Origin: Xylaria sp. FL1777
Lineage: Eukaryota; Ascomycota; Sordariomycetes; Xylariales; Xylariaceae
Reading direction: 5' to 3'
Length of the DNA stretch: 64,000 nt
Assembly (NCBI GenBank): GCA_022578965.1
Contig: MU400508.1
Location: 558,001 to 622,000, forward strand
The stretch's first letter is position 1, and every line of letters begins with the position of its first letter. Positions 48,751 to 64,000 of the stretch are shown here, piece after piece. The notes below the pieces were generated by a model, which saw only the letters and a program-made list of their open reading frames with translations, was not told the DNA's origin and ran no database searches. The translations under genes were made by a program, and so were the position numbers.

Positions 48751-48975
48751 ATGACTGTGAACGGTCTCGAATGGATTATGGGCGAATTCCCAGAGGCGTT
48801 GGAATTTGTTAAGCGGCTCTGTCCGATGATTAGGAAGATCCTCTTCCCTCTGGACAAAAATGAAAGGATGTGCCTTGGAGCCCCTGAAGCAGACCTAGAC
48901 CAACTTTATACACCTATCATAGCGGCATATGAGCGGCTCTCAGGGATCTATAGCAAAGAGTCGGCGTTTCTTTAG
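48751..48975 (+). CDS. Small hypothetical ORF or 3' remnant of a gene
   Basis: 74 codons from the first ATG (MTVNGLEWIMGEFPEALE...), and the frame is open about 50 bases further upstream. The amino-acid mix, with amphipathic helices (ALEFVKRLCPMIRKILFPLD, PEADLDQLYTPIIAAYERLS), looks more like real protein than random frames nearby. I recognise no family. It may be the last exon of a decayed gene. Confidence 0.3.
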   Translation: MTVNGLEWIMGEFPEALEFVKRLCPMIRKILFPLDKNERMCLGAPEADLDQLYTPIIAAYERLSGIYSKESAFL

Positions 48976-49641
48976 CGGTGGTGTGGGATGCTGTGCTACG
49001 CATTTGGAGTTCATGGCCTGCGTCGGCGGTAGTTGTAGCACGGCTTTCTTCACCAACAATATCCCATTGCTATAGGTTCGTTGTTGGTTATGTGTATAGG
49101 TTACGTGTAGTGGATCAGAAATCGGCATACTTGGCATTGACACGGGAATTTCAACTCACACTGTAACATGTGAGTACTTGCAGATAGTTAAATACCTCGA
49201 CTTAATGCGGTAGTGCAGCGGTACAATGCTACGTTGCTTTTCCGTAACAGCAGTGCAGATTTTAGCCCTTAACTACTTGTGCGGAAGAGAGTGTGGCGAT
49301 ATGGGAAAGTTCATTGTTCTGGAATGTATATATCTTAGATTCTGGGCCAAGGTACTATCACGTGGTATTCTCGGAGAGTTTTGATATGGTCCCCACCCCA
49401 ATACTCTCCTATAGGTCTTGGTCTGCTAGGTAGTAACTAAGAATGACGGCGATGAGAACTGATGAGGTCCTCATACAGAGAGTATGGGGAATTTGATGAC
49501 ATAGTTTATACTTATGCATTATGTTCAAGAACTAGGTAAAATTGGTTTCCCCCGAGTTTCCCAAAGGTGGAAAATGGCTGTGTCGTTTGTTGCCATAATT
49601 CAAGTTGATTTGGTTGAAAAATAAAGAGCACTGCAGTTTCT
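48976..49641. other. Intergenic, no supported gene
   Basis: About 670 bp with no supported feature. Confidence 0.5.
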
Positions 49642-49852
49642 TGACGGCATGATATATGGTTATATCTACCCTATGGATGTGATTATAGTGGACTAGGTGT
49701 ATATACACTCACCGTTCTCCCAGATGTTCGGGAGGGCACAGGAACCAATTGACCACGTTATTGGGCCCCTACCTACTACCTGCCCACCCACACTACCTGA
49801 CTATGGTACTGACTAGCCGACCTATTTACTCTGGGACATGACCCTCCTGACA
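49642..49852. mobile_element. Decayed LTR copy related to the one at 25775-25971
   Basis: It starts TGACGGCATGATATATGG and ends CCCTCCTGACA. It aligns in the same orientation with the solo LTR at 25775-25971 through shared blocks: GGTTAT/TATATAC in the left half, CCAATTGACCA, CTACTACCTG and a right end of ACTC(C/T)GGGACA plus CCTCTGACA-like sequence. No matching target-site duplication remains, so this copy is older or rearranged. It carries no coding sequence. Confidence 0.6.
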
Positions 49853-52226
49853 CTTGACACGCAAGCGTGATGTTGTTCTGGATTAAAGAGAATTCTAGAA
49901 CTCAGGTGCCAACAGAACAAGTGGTTACTAGGAGAACAGTGGTTGAAGGCTAGTGTACGGCCGTCCAAGTAGCGTTGAACTAAACCCCAACTTGCTGGCC
50001 TAAGGAAATTCTTGGCATTTGTGAAGGAGTGTGTATGATAAACAGTGACACATGTGGTCTCGTTTTTAAGCTGCTTCCGGAGACACAGCACAAGTAGATC
50101 GTAGGAAATTAGGTAGCTGAACATGTCAGTTTTCACTTTAGCTGGAGTTTGATCACCCATACTAGGATTTCTTTGCACGTTTTGCTAGCAGCGATCAGTA
50201 ACCCCCTCCATAGGTAGTCCGCCCAATTGTGAAACTTACCTTGTAGGTTCTCTGTGACGTGGCTGTACGTTTTTAGTTCACCTTAGCATTACATTCGTTG
50301 ATTGAGAAGACGCAATATCATGTTGGCGCCAGCAGGGAGATCGTACCATTTTCCATAGAACTAAATAAGTAGCAAATGTACCCTAAGGTGAGCTATGGTT
50401 GTGCAGGCTTGCTCAGCCATTTCGAGTTTGCTTGGTTGTTGGTTCCTCTCTTCAGGCCAAGCCAATGAATATCTGAGCCGACACACATAGCGTAGCTTCA
50501 CCTCTTAATATAGAAGGGGATATGTAATCGCCCTAGGCTACTAGCGCTTATAGTTGGTCATAATGCAGACAGACATTCACTAGAAAAATTGACTCGTGAG
50601 TTGTTCAATTCGTAGCTTTCCGCCAAGATAGAGAATATCTCACAGAACTCGTCGGAATCTGTTGTATCTGCTGAGCAATGGGATATTATACAATATCCGT
50701 CGCGGGTAGCATCGCTATCTGTCGCGTAGAAGCGGATGTATACCGTTGGTGCACTAAACACAACAGCGGCATCGTTTTGCGCGACACTATCTCCTTGGGA
50801 GTTAGCATCTCATAAGCATAAGCATAATCATAAGACAAAGTAAACACGTATAGTCACCACTCCCGACGGTCAGCCTGAGTTGACGTCTTTTGCACCATGA
50901 TTTTCTTGAGTCTAGTCAGCTCGTCTTCGTAGACTATAAATACAGGCCCCGACAATGAACGGGCCGACAATACCGATGATGGATTATCTAGGAGACAACA
51001 ACCGTATAGGAGAGAGTACTTGCTATATATATATATATCTTTGTTATTAGTCAGCTCAGCTGTTCCTCGGCATAATACGATCGGTTGACTGAAATATGGT
51101 GTCTCGTGTACATTCGGCTAGTTTGGTTGTTGGCGGAAAGACGGCAGGACCTTGCTTCTGTTAGCGTTAGGCGTGCGCCGAGTTGGCTTCTGTGTGAAAA
51201 AAAACCAAGTGCGCTTGGCTCCAGCAGGATTTGAACCGATATTCATCTGGGTTAGTATATACTTGCTATGTGTATAATTGCGAGCTAATACCCCGCACTC
51301 TGTATTGTCTGGGGAAGCAATATTGCTGTATGCTATTGGCGATAACATGGTCCGATTCCAAGCTTTCGGGATCCAGGCCGAGCACCTGAGTGCACTCAAA
51401 GTGACGCGTACAGCGAGCAACCTGACACGTGAGACCCCTGTCTATCTAAATGATTCTGTTTTGTAGGAACCAGGTTGGTGGATACTCGTAGAGTCGAAGG
51501 TAGCGCAGATAAATTGAGGGATCTCGCTAAATGCTGGTGACCTTGCCGGCGACTTGTCAGCTAAGCTGCAGGGCTTTCGGCACTACGGGCTGAGGAGCCG
51601 ACTGTGGCGCTTTCAATGTTGAGCCCCTGAACTGAGAGCGCCTCGAAAGAAAAAGCTCTTGGCGTCTTTGGGAAGGTAACCCGACCTAACGGTTCGTAAG
51701 ACTGGCAGTGGCTGGCGGCCATGATACACGAGAATGTGTGTGATGGGGGCGTCTAGAACTCGCAGCCTGCACCTGTTTTAAAATGCTGCTGACCCCAACG
51801 ACCAACGGGCTAGATACTACGTACAATGTTGTAGCACGAGGTGCTGCCCGAGTGTAGGCTGGCCTTGAACCTTGTAACTATTCCTATCTAGTCGCGGAGG
51901 CGAGCGGCCCGCTTTCCCTTTCGGATACTTGTGCTAATGGAAAGTTTGGGGTTAAGTATGGGGGATGAGTTGAATGGTTATAAAGCGCGTTGTGCGGCCG
52001 TTCGAATTGAAAGATTGTGATCGGTAGATACCTCTCTGAGCGTGTCACATCTTGTAGAACAAAGGAGGTGTTCTGTATATCGCGGAGATCACCAGTTTGG
52101 TCGGTCTAGGCTCTCTGTGCTGCATCATTGTACCCCGATACCCAAGGGGTCTAACATAGCGTGCCAGGGATCATCGGCCCCGGATCGTTTGAGCAGAAAC
52201 AGTATACGCTACCAAGAACGGACGGG
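49853..52226. other. Gene-poor stretch upstream of the sugar transporter
   Basis: About 2.4 kb. Frames at 49822-50178, 50558-50761 and 51118-51420 have no domains. A Pol III-like arrangement at about 51200-51300 is discussed under findings. The stretch 51.5-52.2 kb is the likely promoter of the transporter. Confidence 0.45.
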
Positions 52227-54480
52227 ATGGACGACTCGACACGTCACGGTGTTGGCGACGCGAAAGTCGCAACCTCGATCGAGCCGGTTGTCATTGTCAG
52301 CGAAGGTGCCGGTAAAACTGCCAATATCGAGGGCGCGAAAGCCAAAGAGGTGCACAATGTGAGTATTCTTGATTGTTAACTAACTGAACACTAGGTTGCT
52401 AGACTCGGAGCTAACCTTCAAGTACAGGCGGAACTGTATGCCGCAGTCCAGGAGACCAAGATCAATGCATGGAGCAAAGAGTCACGGACATTATACTGTT
52501 TGGCGCCACATCTATCTCTGGCCACTTTGAATGAACACTGACGGTTGATCTAGTGGCCATCTTCACGGCCTTTCTTTGCGCCTGTGCCAATGGTTACGAT
52601 GGTTAGACTTCTAATTCAACGACGTCGAGCGAGGTACTGACATATGCTTGTCTCCAGGGTCTCTGTTGACCGGCATTGTTGCCATGCAACAGTTCCAGGA
52701 CGTATTTCATAGCGGCAAAACTGGTCCAACTGTTTCCTTACTGTTTTCTCTATATACAGTGTGAGTTCGCTCGAGTTTCAAGAAAGCTATCTAGCCGCTG
52801 ACATGTGTATTGATACAGCGGGTCGATCGTCGGTGCACCTTTCGCCGCTATCATTGCGGACAAGCTCGGTCGTCGTAAAACCATGTTCACTGGCGGAATT
52901 ATCATTATCATCGGCACTATTATTATCGCGAGTAGCTCGACAATCCCTCAATTCGTTGTAGGACGTTTCGTCCTTGGCGTTGGTATCGCCACTATGACAG
53001 TGAGCGCTCCAGCTTATGCCATAGAAATTTCACCCCCTCACTGGCGTGGCCGTGCTACTGGTAAGATCCTAGGGACCTGTGTCTGAATATTGTATTGATA
53101 GGGATTCTAGGTTTCTATAACTGCGGATGGTTCGGAGGATCTATTCCCGCAGCTGCCATTGTGTATGGTACTGAATTCATCCCAAGCAATTGGGCATGGA
53201 GAGTTCCCCTCATCCTACAGGCCTTCGCGTGTGTCATTGTCATGTTCACTATCTGGTTTATCCCGGAATCTCCCCGATGGCTTATGGCCAACGGTAAGGT
53301 TGACGAAGCTATCGACTTTCTCGTTAAATACCATGGGAATAACGACCCAAACTCCCGCCTCGTTCGTCTAGAGATTGAAGAAATGAGTGAGGGTATTCGC
53401 GTTGATGGAATTGATAAGCGGCCGTGGGACTGTGAGTTGCGCTGTGACATTGTTGCATATAAGGGTTCACCAATGACTAACATATGCACTAGACCGGCCC
53501 CTTTTACTGACCCATAACGGTCGTTGGCGATTCGCACAGGTTATCATGATTTCTGTCTTCGGCCAGTTCTCCGGCAATGGGCTCGGCTACTTTAATGCGA
53601 CCATCTTCGAGCAGATTGGTGTCAAGTCAGTCTCACAGCAGCTCGCGTATAACCTGCTCAACTCCGTTCTATCCGCAGTGGTTAGTACTATAATGTCTCT
53701 CCTATGCGCATTTTTAACCTCCCCCGTGCCAACGCCTCGAGAGTATATCTTGCCACCACTGGAAGCCCTACACACAATTTCCCATAGACCGCAATTACTA
53801 ACCCCGTTTCCTAAATAGGGTGCCCTCACCGCTGTATCACTGACAGATAGAATGCGCCGACGACCTGTATTGATATATGGTACTTTTGGTAAGTTTTTCA
53901 CATCCTTGATGTTGCACATGAAGGGTGCTGACGCCCTGTAGCATGCGCTGTGGCTCTTGCTCTTAACTCTGGCTTGTCTGCTGCGCTGGATTCCCAGGGG
54001 ACTAATATTCAGAGTTCATACGCCAAGGGTGCTTTGGCATCATACTTTTTGTTTAATATCGTCTTTTCCTTCACATACACTCCCCTACAGGGTGTGATTC
54101 CTTCTGAGGCATTGGAGACGACCATGCGAGCCAAGGGATTGGCAGCGTCGGCCGTTATTGTCAATATTTTGGGGTTTATCAACCAATTCGCCGGCCCCAT
54201 CGGTCTTCAAAATATCGGTTACAAGTATATCTTCGTCTTTGTTGGCTGGGACGTAGTCGAAGCCGTGTCTTGGTATCTCTTCGGGTGAGTTCACTTCTAA
54301 CAGTCTATCATGCTATATTCTCACTGACGCCTGCTTAGCGTGGAGTCTCAGGGTCGCACACTTGAGCAACTGGAATGGGTTTACGATCAGCCGAATCCCG
54401 TCAAGGCTTCCCAGAAGATTGACAAGGTTATCGTCCAAGCTGACGGAAAGGTATCTGAGAAAGTTGTCGATGGCGCTTAA
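52227..54480 (+). CDS. MFS sugar transporter
   Basis: Ten exons: 52227-52358, 52395-52497, 52554-52601, 52658-52760, 52819-53060, 53102-53431, 53493-53680, 53819-53888, 53942-54284 and 54339-54480. They give 522 residues with every phase consistent. It belongs to the sugar porter family of the major facilitator superfamily, which moves hexoses or disaccharides across the plasma membrane. Visible motifs are ANGYDGSLLTGI in helix 1, ADKLGRRKT in the loop between helices 2 and 3, RFVLGVGIATM, IPESPRWLM after helix 6, QFSGNGLGYFNATIF in helix 7, and VESQGRTLEQLEWVYDQPNPVKAS at the C-terminus. The specific sugar cannot be read from the sequence; lactose/hexose permease-like members are closest in style. 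Two introns have GTTT/GTTA donors. Confidence 0.93.
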
Positions 54481-59056
<4,576 letters not shown>

Positions 59057-59481
59057 CAGGTGAGGGATGACAGACTTGGAATTTCCTGATGTATATTCCA
59101 CGAGATAAATTCATGAGCAGACGATGTAAATATATATTTTTTAATTCTCTTCCTTTTCTATCTTTCTTTTTCTTGTTTTTCTCCTTCCCCCTTTTTGACT
59201 TGGCGCGTGGTAAGCCATCGTGGTCGGAGGTAACTATACATACATGGGAGGTTTGCATCATTTCGGAGAGCAATCTTCAATGGAGACATGATGAAAGAAT
59301 GAAGAGGACAATAGTTACCATTGACATAATTTATCACTCTCACTCCATGAATTTGACCTTCAAGTATAAGTGCTGGGTAGAGTCTATCCTCATGATGTGA
59401 GCTATCCCCCTTTTACTTTCGATAGTACTGTTAAGTTCTATTGGTGGGTTTAACTAACTTCATAACTCAAAAATACTTCTA
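59057..59481. other. Intergenic between convergent genes
   Basis: About 425 bp, with a TTTTCTT-rich tract near 59130-59200. No gene was seen. Confidence 0.6.
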
Positions 59482-60964
59482 CTATATCTCCTTAGGCTCA
59501 AGCACTCCGCAAGTTAGAACCTCCTCAGTAGGCCAACCCATCTTTATGGGGATCATCTCGCGTGTCTGCTCAAAGTGCACGCTTCCGTATCTCAGGTACG
59601 CTGCAAAAGTGTCCTCGACATTATCCTTCTCCTGGTGTTCCTTGGAGTCCCACAAGTCCGCCAAAAATGAGTCTAGAGCACCTGGTGGGCCATGAGATAA
59701 CTTCAAGGTAGAGGTATTGGCAAGAGCGTCGACGACGAAGCTCTCTGCCGCCTCCCACCGCTCATCCTTTACTACTCCTTCACCCGTGCGCTTGGCTGTG
59801 AGGAGCTCGAACTGACGAGTACCAGACCAATTTGTTTGTTGCTGGAAGTAGTACGTCTCTTGGAGTGCGGGGAACAGCAGCATGTGCTGGGAGTAGTACT
59901 CGGGGCCATTGAAGCCATCGGCCGGGTCGATGAGCTTGCGCAGGCGCTCGAAGCACATGAAGGCAGCCAGGTAATCACTAAACGCCTCCATCATCAGATT
60001 GAGATTCGGGCAGTTGAGCTTGTCTACGGGCGGGCACAAAAGGGGGAGGTGTCGCAAGAGGGGATGCTTGTGGAACCCTTGCGCATTAGTCACCCCGTCT
60101 TCCCACAGCGCCAAATAGATGTCGTGCCACCGTTTAATGAACGGGTTTCCCCGCTTCGCGGCAATGAAGCCGTTGAGCATGCAGTCCACGCCCGGCCGCA
60201 TCTCGATCACAAATCCCGCCATCTCATAGGGACTAGCTGGGTCCTCGATCTGCTTCCAGCAAATATCGTCAATAGAACGAAATAGAAATGTGCCTGCATC
60301 GATCCAGACTCCGCCGTATTTCCAGATAAGCGGTAGTCGAACCAAGTCTCCGGAATGGGGGCCCACGCTCGGGCCGTCCATAGCCCTGTTATTGAAAACA
60401 TCAGGGAAATAGGAGCTTTCAACATAACGGGAAACGTTGGTCTCGGAACCCTACAAGTCACAGAGTTAGTAATTAGTATGTGAGTACAGTACTCGGCATT
60501 TCCCGGCGGTGGGAATAAGACTTGCCGAAACGAGAAAAGACTTACAGGCACATTGTCGAGGAGGTGGACCGTCCACTCCGGTCCGAGCCTTCGAACCCAA
60601 CCGATTATGTTACGCTGGACCCAGGGGGCCATGTCCTGAACCTCAGGTATTAGGCATTGCGGCTTATAGGGAAGAATTGACTCATTTTCAGGGGTCTTTC
60701 GGGAGCATGTGGGAACGAGGTAGCTGTCAAATGGGAAATAAAGATCATGCATACGGTGAAACCGGAATGCCAGAATGCCCAGACATTCTTGTCGGAATTA
60801 ATGGGATGCGGCTTCTGAAGCCATACGGCAATCTCCTCGTCGCTTCGGAGATCGAGCTTATCAGAGTCGATGAGCTTCAGGCCGGGTGGTACGCTGTCCT
60901 TGAGAGTGGACGACGTCATGGTCGGCTCAGGTGCCACGTTCACTGCTATAGCCGAGGGAGCCAT
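59482..60964 (-). CDS. Glycosyltransferase of the capsular polysaccharide synthesis type (GT32-like)
   Basis: Three exons, 60964-60755, 60641-60546 and 60450-59482, give 424 residues. Blocks in order are NVWAFWHSGF, VQDMAPWVQRNIIGWVRRLGPEWTVHLLD, VPGSETNVSRYV formed across intron 2, SDLVR-like GDLVRLPLIWKYGGVWIDAG with the metal-binding Asp153 region, and FIAAKRGNPFIKRWHDIY. This is the Caps_synth/GT32-like nucleotide-sugar transferase pattern. Such enzymes in fungi transfer sugars to glycans or small molecules. No signal peptide or membrane segment is clear, which favours a soluble enzyme acting on a small molecule, though this is inference. It is convergent with the terpene synthase, whose product is a plausible acceptor. 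Confidence 0.87.
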
Positions 60965-62905
60965 GTGCCAATGATTGCAAAATGTTCATGCTGCTTTGGA
61001 TTCTTCAACGAACACTCCCGTCATTCTTGTCGTCTATTTATCCAGCACTCGAGTGCTCATTGACGAGGTGAATGATCACATAGTTGAAAAGAACCAACAA
61101 TTACCTTATTACCTACCTAGCATGGCTTAGGCAAATGGATCACCTTGGTCTCGCGAACGGGAACACGATACCGCGCAAGAAGCAAACGCAGGCCTTACCC
61201 GATGAAAATGCGGTTTGTCCACCCGCATGTCACCGAGGGACGATGTCGGTCACAAAGCCGTCAATAGCTTCCCTAGCTTACGTACGCATATAGTGGTTGG
61301 TCCCCAAGCTAGGGTTCGTGCAGATGCCAAGATAAACCCTTGAAGAGATGATCCAATCATGTGCATGCCCTGCGTAGACGGGGTTCCGGACTGGGATAAA
61401 GTGCTGTAAAGTCTCGCGCGATCATGCATGTCGATCATGATACATCGGGGAAAACGTGTTGATATTTGAAGGACTTGAAAATTTTTTGATGTAATCGAAA
61501 CTGAACCAACTGTATGACAGTAAAAACCATGCTGCAAGTAACTTGAACCGAATGTCATAATAACATTATTATACCTACTCAATGATTACGCGATCCGGGA
61601 CAAAGCCACAAAGCCGCAAAGCTAAAGATTTAGATACGTTAGGCTAGATAATTACCTAACTATTTAGTCCTAGGCTCTGCATATATCATCGTTAAAGCTT
61701 ACATTCAATTAAAACTGTATGAAGTTCTTGAAAGTCTAGTTTGAGGAGTTTTGCTCTATCGTAAAGCAACAAGTCATAGCTCGCCAACTATTAATAGGTC
61801 TACAGTACATGTAGTATACATTACGCAGTTAGTACTCCGAGATTACCCCCACTCCCACCGCAAGGATCAACCCGTCCCCATAAGCCCCCACAATCCATCC
61901 GCATAGGTGTGATAACTAGGTTGACGATAGCTTCAAATTTGTAACTAACGTCGTCTTAATATAGCTCCTTGCAGTCAATTGTAGGCAATACAGTTAGCGC
62001 CTTCTTCCTACCGCCTTATCTGTAGGAATCAATAGGGAGTATCGGCTTATATAAATGCAGTTTGTTAAATAAAATATGGTCATGTGTGAAAGATACACTA
62101 TTTTACGTCTCTTTCTTTCTAATTTCTCGTCATGTTGGAGTCTTATGTGGACTCTTCACTGGGAGGTCAGCATCATACGCAGTATCCATGTGCATAAACA
62201 GATCAACTCTAATTGGCTCCTTGAGGCGACAGCTTAAGAAGAACGGATTAGTCATGTTAAACTATGAATCTCACATGTCAAAGGGCCATGCAGAAGGAGC
62301 CCTAATCATGCTGGTTGAAGTTGCTCTAGCTGCATTAGCGTCTTAGAAGAGCTGTTAGGCTACTCTTATATATGTGGTGTAAATGGCGCGAATGGCTGTA
62401 ATTCACAGACCTAACCTCTTCCCTGTACAGCAGGACTCCCATGTGATGAACATGCATCAGTAATTGCTTTTGTGTATGTAGTGAACAACCCCACAATGAT
62501 GTGTATAGGTACCCTAGAAGGTGTGACAGCAACTCGTCTATTAGTACCTGAGGTTGGACTGATGTCACGTCGCAATAGCAACCTACCTACATGCGTTCGG
62601 AACCGAACAAAAGCAACTCTCCTTCGCTGACCCTACACACCATTACTTATAAAACCGGTGACGGCCACCACGGTAGCTGCTCACTATCTAGGCAACTGCT
62701 CCAATCGTTGGACAAGGAAGTTTTGATGAGTCTGCTGAGAAGCACTGAAACCGGTCAGGCGTGTAGATGACACCATTGTTGATTAAATTATGCCGGAACG
62801 GATTGGTACAGTCAGGGAAAGCTATCCTAAGATGATGAGAAGAGACTCGCAATACTCCGTATTATATTTTCTCGGTGATCTGAGTAGGATACCGTAGTAT
62901 TCGAG
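60965..62905. promoter_or_regulatory. Region between glycosyltransferase and P450, divergent promoters
   Basis: About 1.9 kb. It must hold the promoters of both flanking genes. The frames at 61250-61582 and 62062-62346 have no domains. The middle is AT-rich. Confidence 0.4.
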
Positions 62906-64000
62906 ATGGAAATCACACAAATGTCAATTCTATGGATATTGGCCGTCTTAGCTATGCTGGCATTACTCGGAAACTTTGTTACAAAATCTCTCAAACAGCT
63001 TGAAGGGTTCGCAGTTCCCATGGTTGGAGCAGACACACAGGATGTCGACACTCTCAAATGGCGTTATGTGCATCATGCAGACGCTCTACTTCGTGAGGGC
63101 TATGAAAAGGCAAGCTATAATTATGTGGCGGCCCCTGAGCTCTTTCAAGCGCCTAACCTCCGCCGAAGTTCAAGGACGGCATTTTCCAGCTTGCAACACC
63201 AGATGGTCCGCGAGTTTTCCTTCCAAGGAAGTTCGCCCATGAGTTGAAACTTTTCAATCGACATGAAGCGAGTGGGATGAAGGCCCTAGCCGATGTTAGT
63301 CATCGCCTAACCCCCCTATTAATGCCCCCCCAGCTGAGAGAACAGCGTCATATTGGCCAATATACAACAATTGATCACGAGAGTGATATCATGTTGAGTG
63401 CGATCAAGATCGATCTAAATCGTAACCTGGGCAATTTCGTTGAAGACGTTGAGCATGAAATTGCGCACTGCTTTACGACTCAATTCCCGTCTTGTGATGG
63501 TCAGTAAAAAATTGTAATTCATGCCCCTAGAGCTCAAAAAGTGACCAAGATGCCAGAATGGACACCGATAGATCTCCATGAAAAGCTTCTTCGTGTTGTG
63601 GCACAAGCTTCGGCTCGCATCTTTGTTGGCTATCCTATGTGCCGTAACGAGGAATGGCTAGAGTGTAGCAGCAAGTTCGCTCTGGATGTCATGATTGGAG
63701 CGGAGAAACTTAAACAGTGGCACCCATGGCTACGACCACTAGCTCAATATTTCGTGCCAGAGATGACACGTATTCGCGGCGATCACCAGCGTGCTTTTGA
63801 ACTCCGTAAGTGATGCTCAGAGCCGTCTTTCTTTTCTTACTTCTTCCTTTTTTGTGTGTGAGAGAGAACGGGGAGGTTATTAAGAGTTCCCTTTCCGGTG
63901 AGACTCGTGTATGAGGAGTCTCGTATGTGCCTAAAAGACTACATTTCAACTAGCAATTGCTAACTCTGAATGCTGCAGTGCTGCCAGAGTTAGAAAACCG
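62906..64000 (+). CDS. Cytochrome P450, C-terminal half outside the window
   Basis: Exons 62906-63109, 63169-63499, 63557-63805 and from 63979 to the edge. About 270 residues are visible; the heme-binding Cys region lies beyond the window. The N-terminal anchor is MEITQMSILWILAVLAMLALLG. Then come VGADTQDVDTLKWRYVHHAD, LLREGYEK joined to FKDGIFQLATPDGPRVFLP, TIDHESDIMLSAIKIDLNRNL, VEHEIAHCF, EWTPIDLHEKLLRVVAQ and ARIFVGYPMCRNEEWL, the arrangement seen in fungal terpenoid P450s such as the ent-kaurene oxidase group (CYP503-like). Function is inferred as oxidation of a terpene scaffold. The first intron begins with GC rather than GT. The other junctions are GT-AG and in phase. Confidence 0.88.

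Noticed and set aside
51205..51300. A functional tRNA gene on the minus strand
   Set aside because: The B-box-like GGTTCAAATCC is good, but the T stem pairs poorly and the seven acceptor positions do not match, so no cloverleaf forms.

Overview
The window comes from a filamentous ascomycete (Pezizomycotina, probably a Sordariomycete; the class is inference). Nearly every gene is split by short spliceosomal introns (about 40-195 nt, GT-AG, often with a CTAAC-type branch site). Gene content is fungal: exocyst Sec3, ERCC1/Rad10, mitochondrial bL33m, fructose-1,6-bisphosphatase, deuterolysin, GH47 mannosidase and a Fung_rhodopsin-type membrane protein. I joined exons by hand by matching splice sites, reading phase and family conservation. 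No transcript data were available, so junctions are predictions.

Layout. 1-6.4 kb: a long coiled-coil protein cut by the left edge, a tiny three-exon gene for mitochondrial ribosomal protein bL33, and a flavin-nucleotide-binding protein. 8.3-10.1 kb: a secreted GH47 alpha-1,2-mannosidase. 12.8-16.3 kb: a divergent pair, ERCC1/Rad10 and a membrane-anchored spermidine-synthase-like protein. 17.1-17.6 kb: a Tc1/mariner transposase reduced to its helix-turn-helix part. 20-22.7 kb: a seven-helix rhodopsin-domain protein and a secreted deuterolysin (M35), convergent. 22.8-27.7 kb: a gene-poor, AT-rich stretch holding a 418-bp MITE-like element with TA duplication and a 197-bp solo LTR with a perfect 5-bp duplication. 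27.8-31.2 kb: a short-chain dehydrogenase with a likely mitochondrial presequence and an uncharacterised membrane-anchored protein. 34.5-46.3 kb: a mainly housekeeping block with FBPase, Sec3, a DmpA-type N-terminal-nucleophile peptidase, hydroxyacid-oxoacid transhydrogenase and a SAM methyltransferase. 47.9-52 kb: a small secreted Bys1-like protein and a second, decayed LTR copy. 52.2-54.5 kb: a ten-exon MFS sugar transporter.

The right end (57.7 kb to the edge) looks like the start of a secondary-metabolite locus: a class I terpene synthase with intact metal-binding motifs, a capsular-polysaccharide-type glycosyltransferase and a cytochrome P450 that runs off the window. Together they could build, oxidise and glycosylate a terpenoid. 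This is the strongest candidate for an undescribed system here, but cluster membership and product are inference and the cluster is incomplete in this window.
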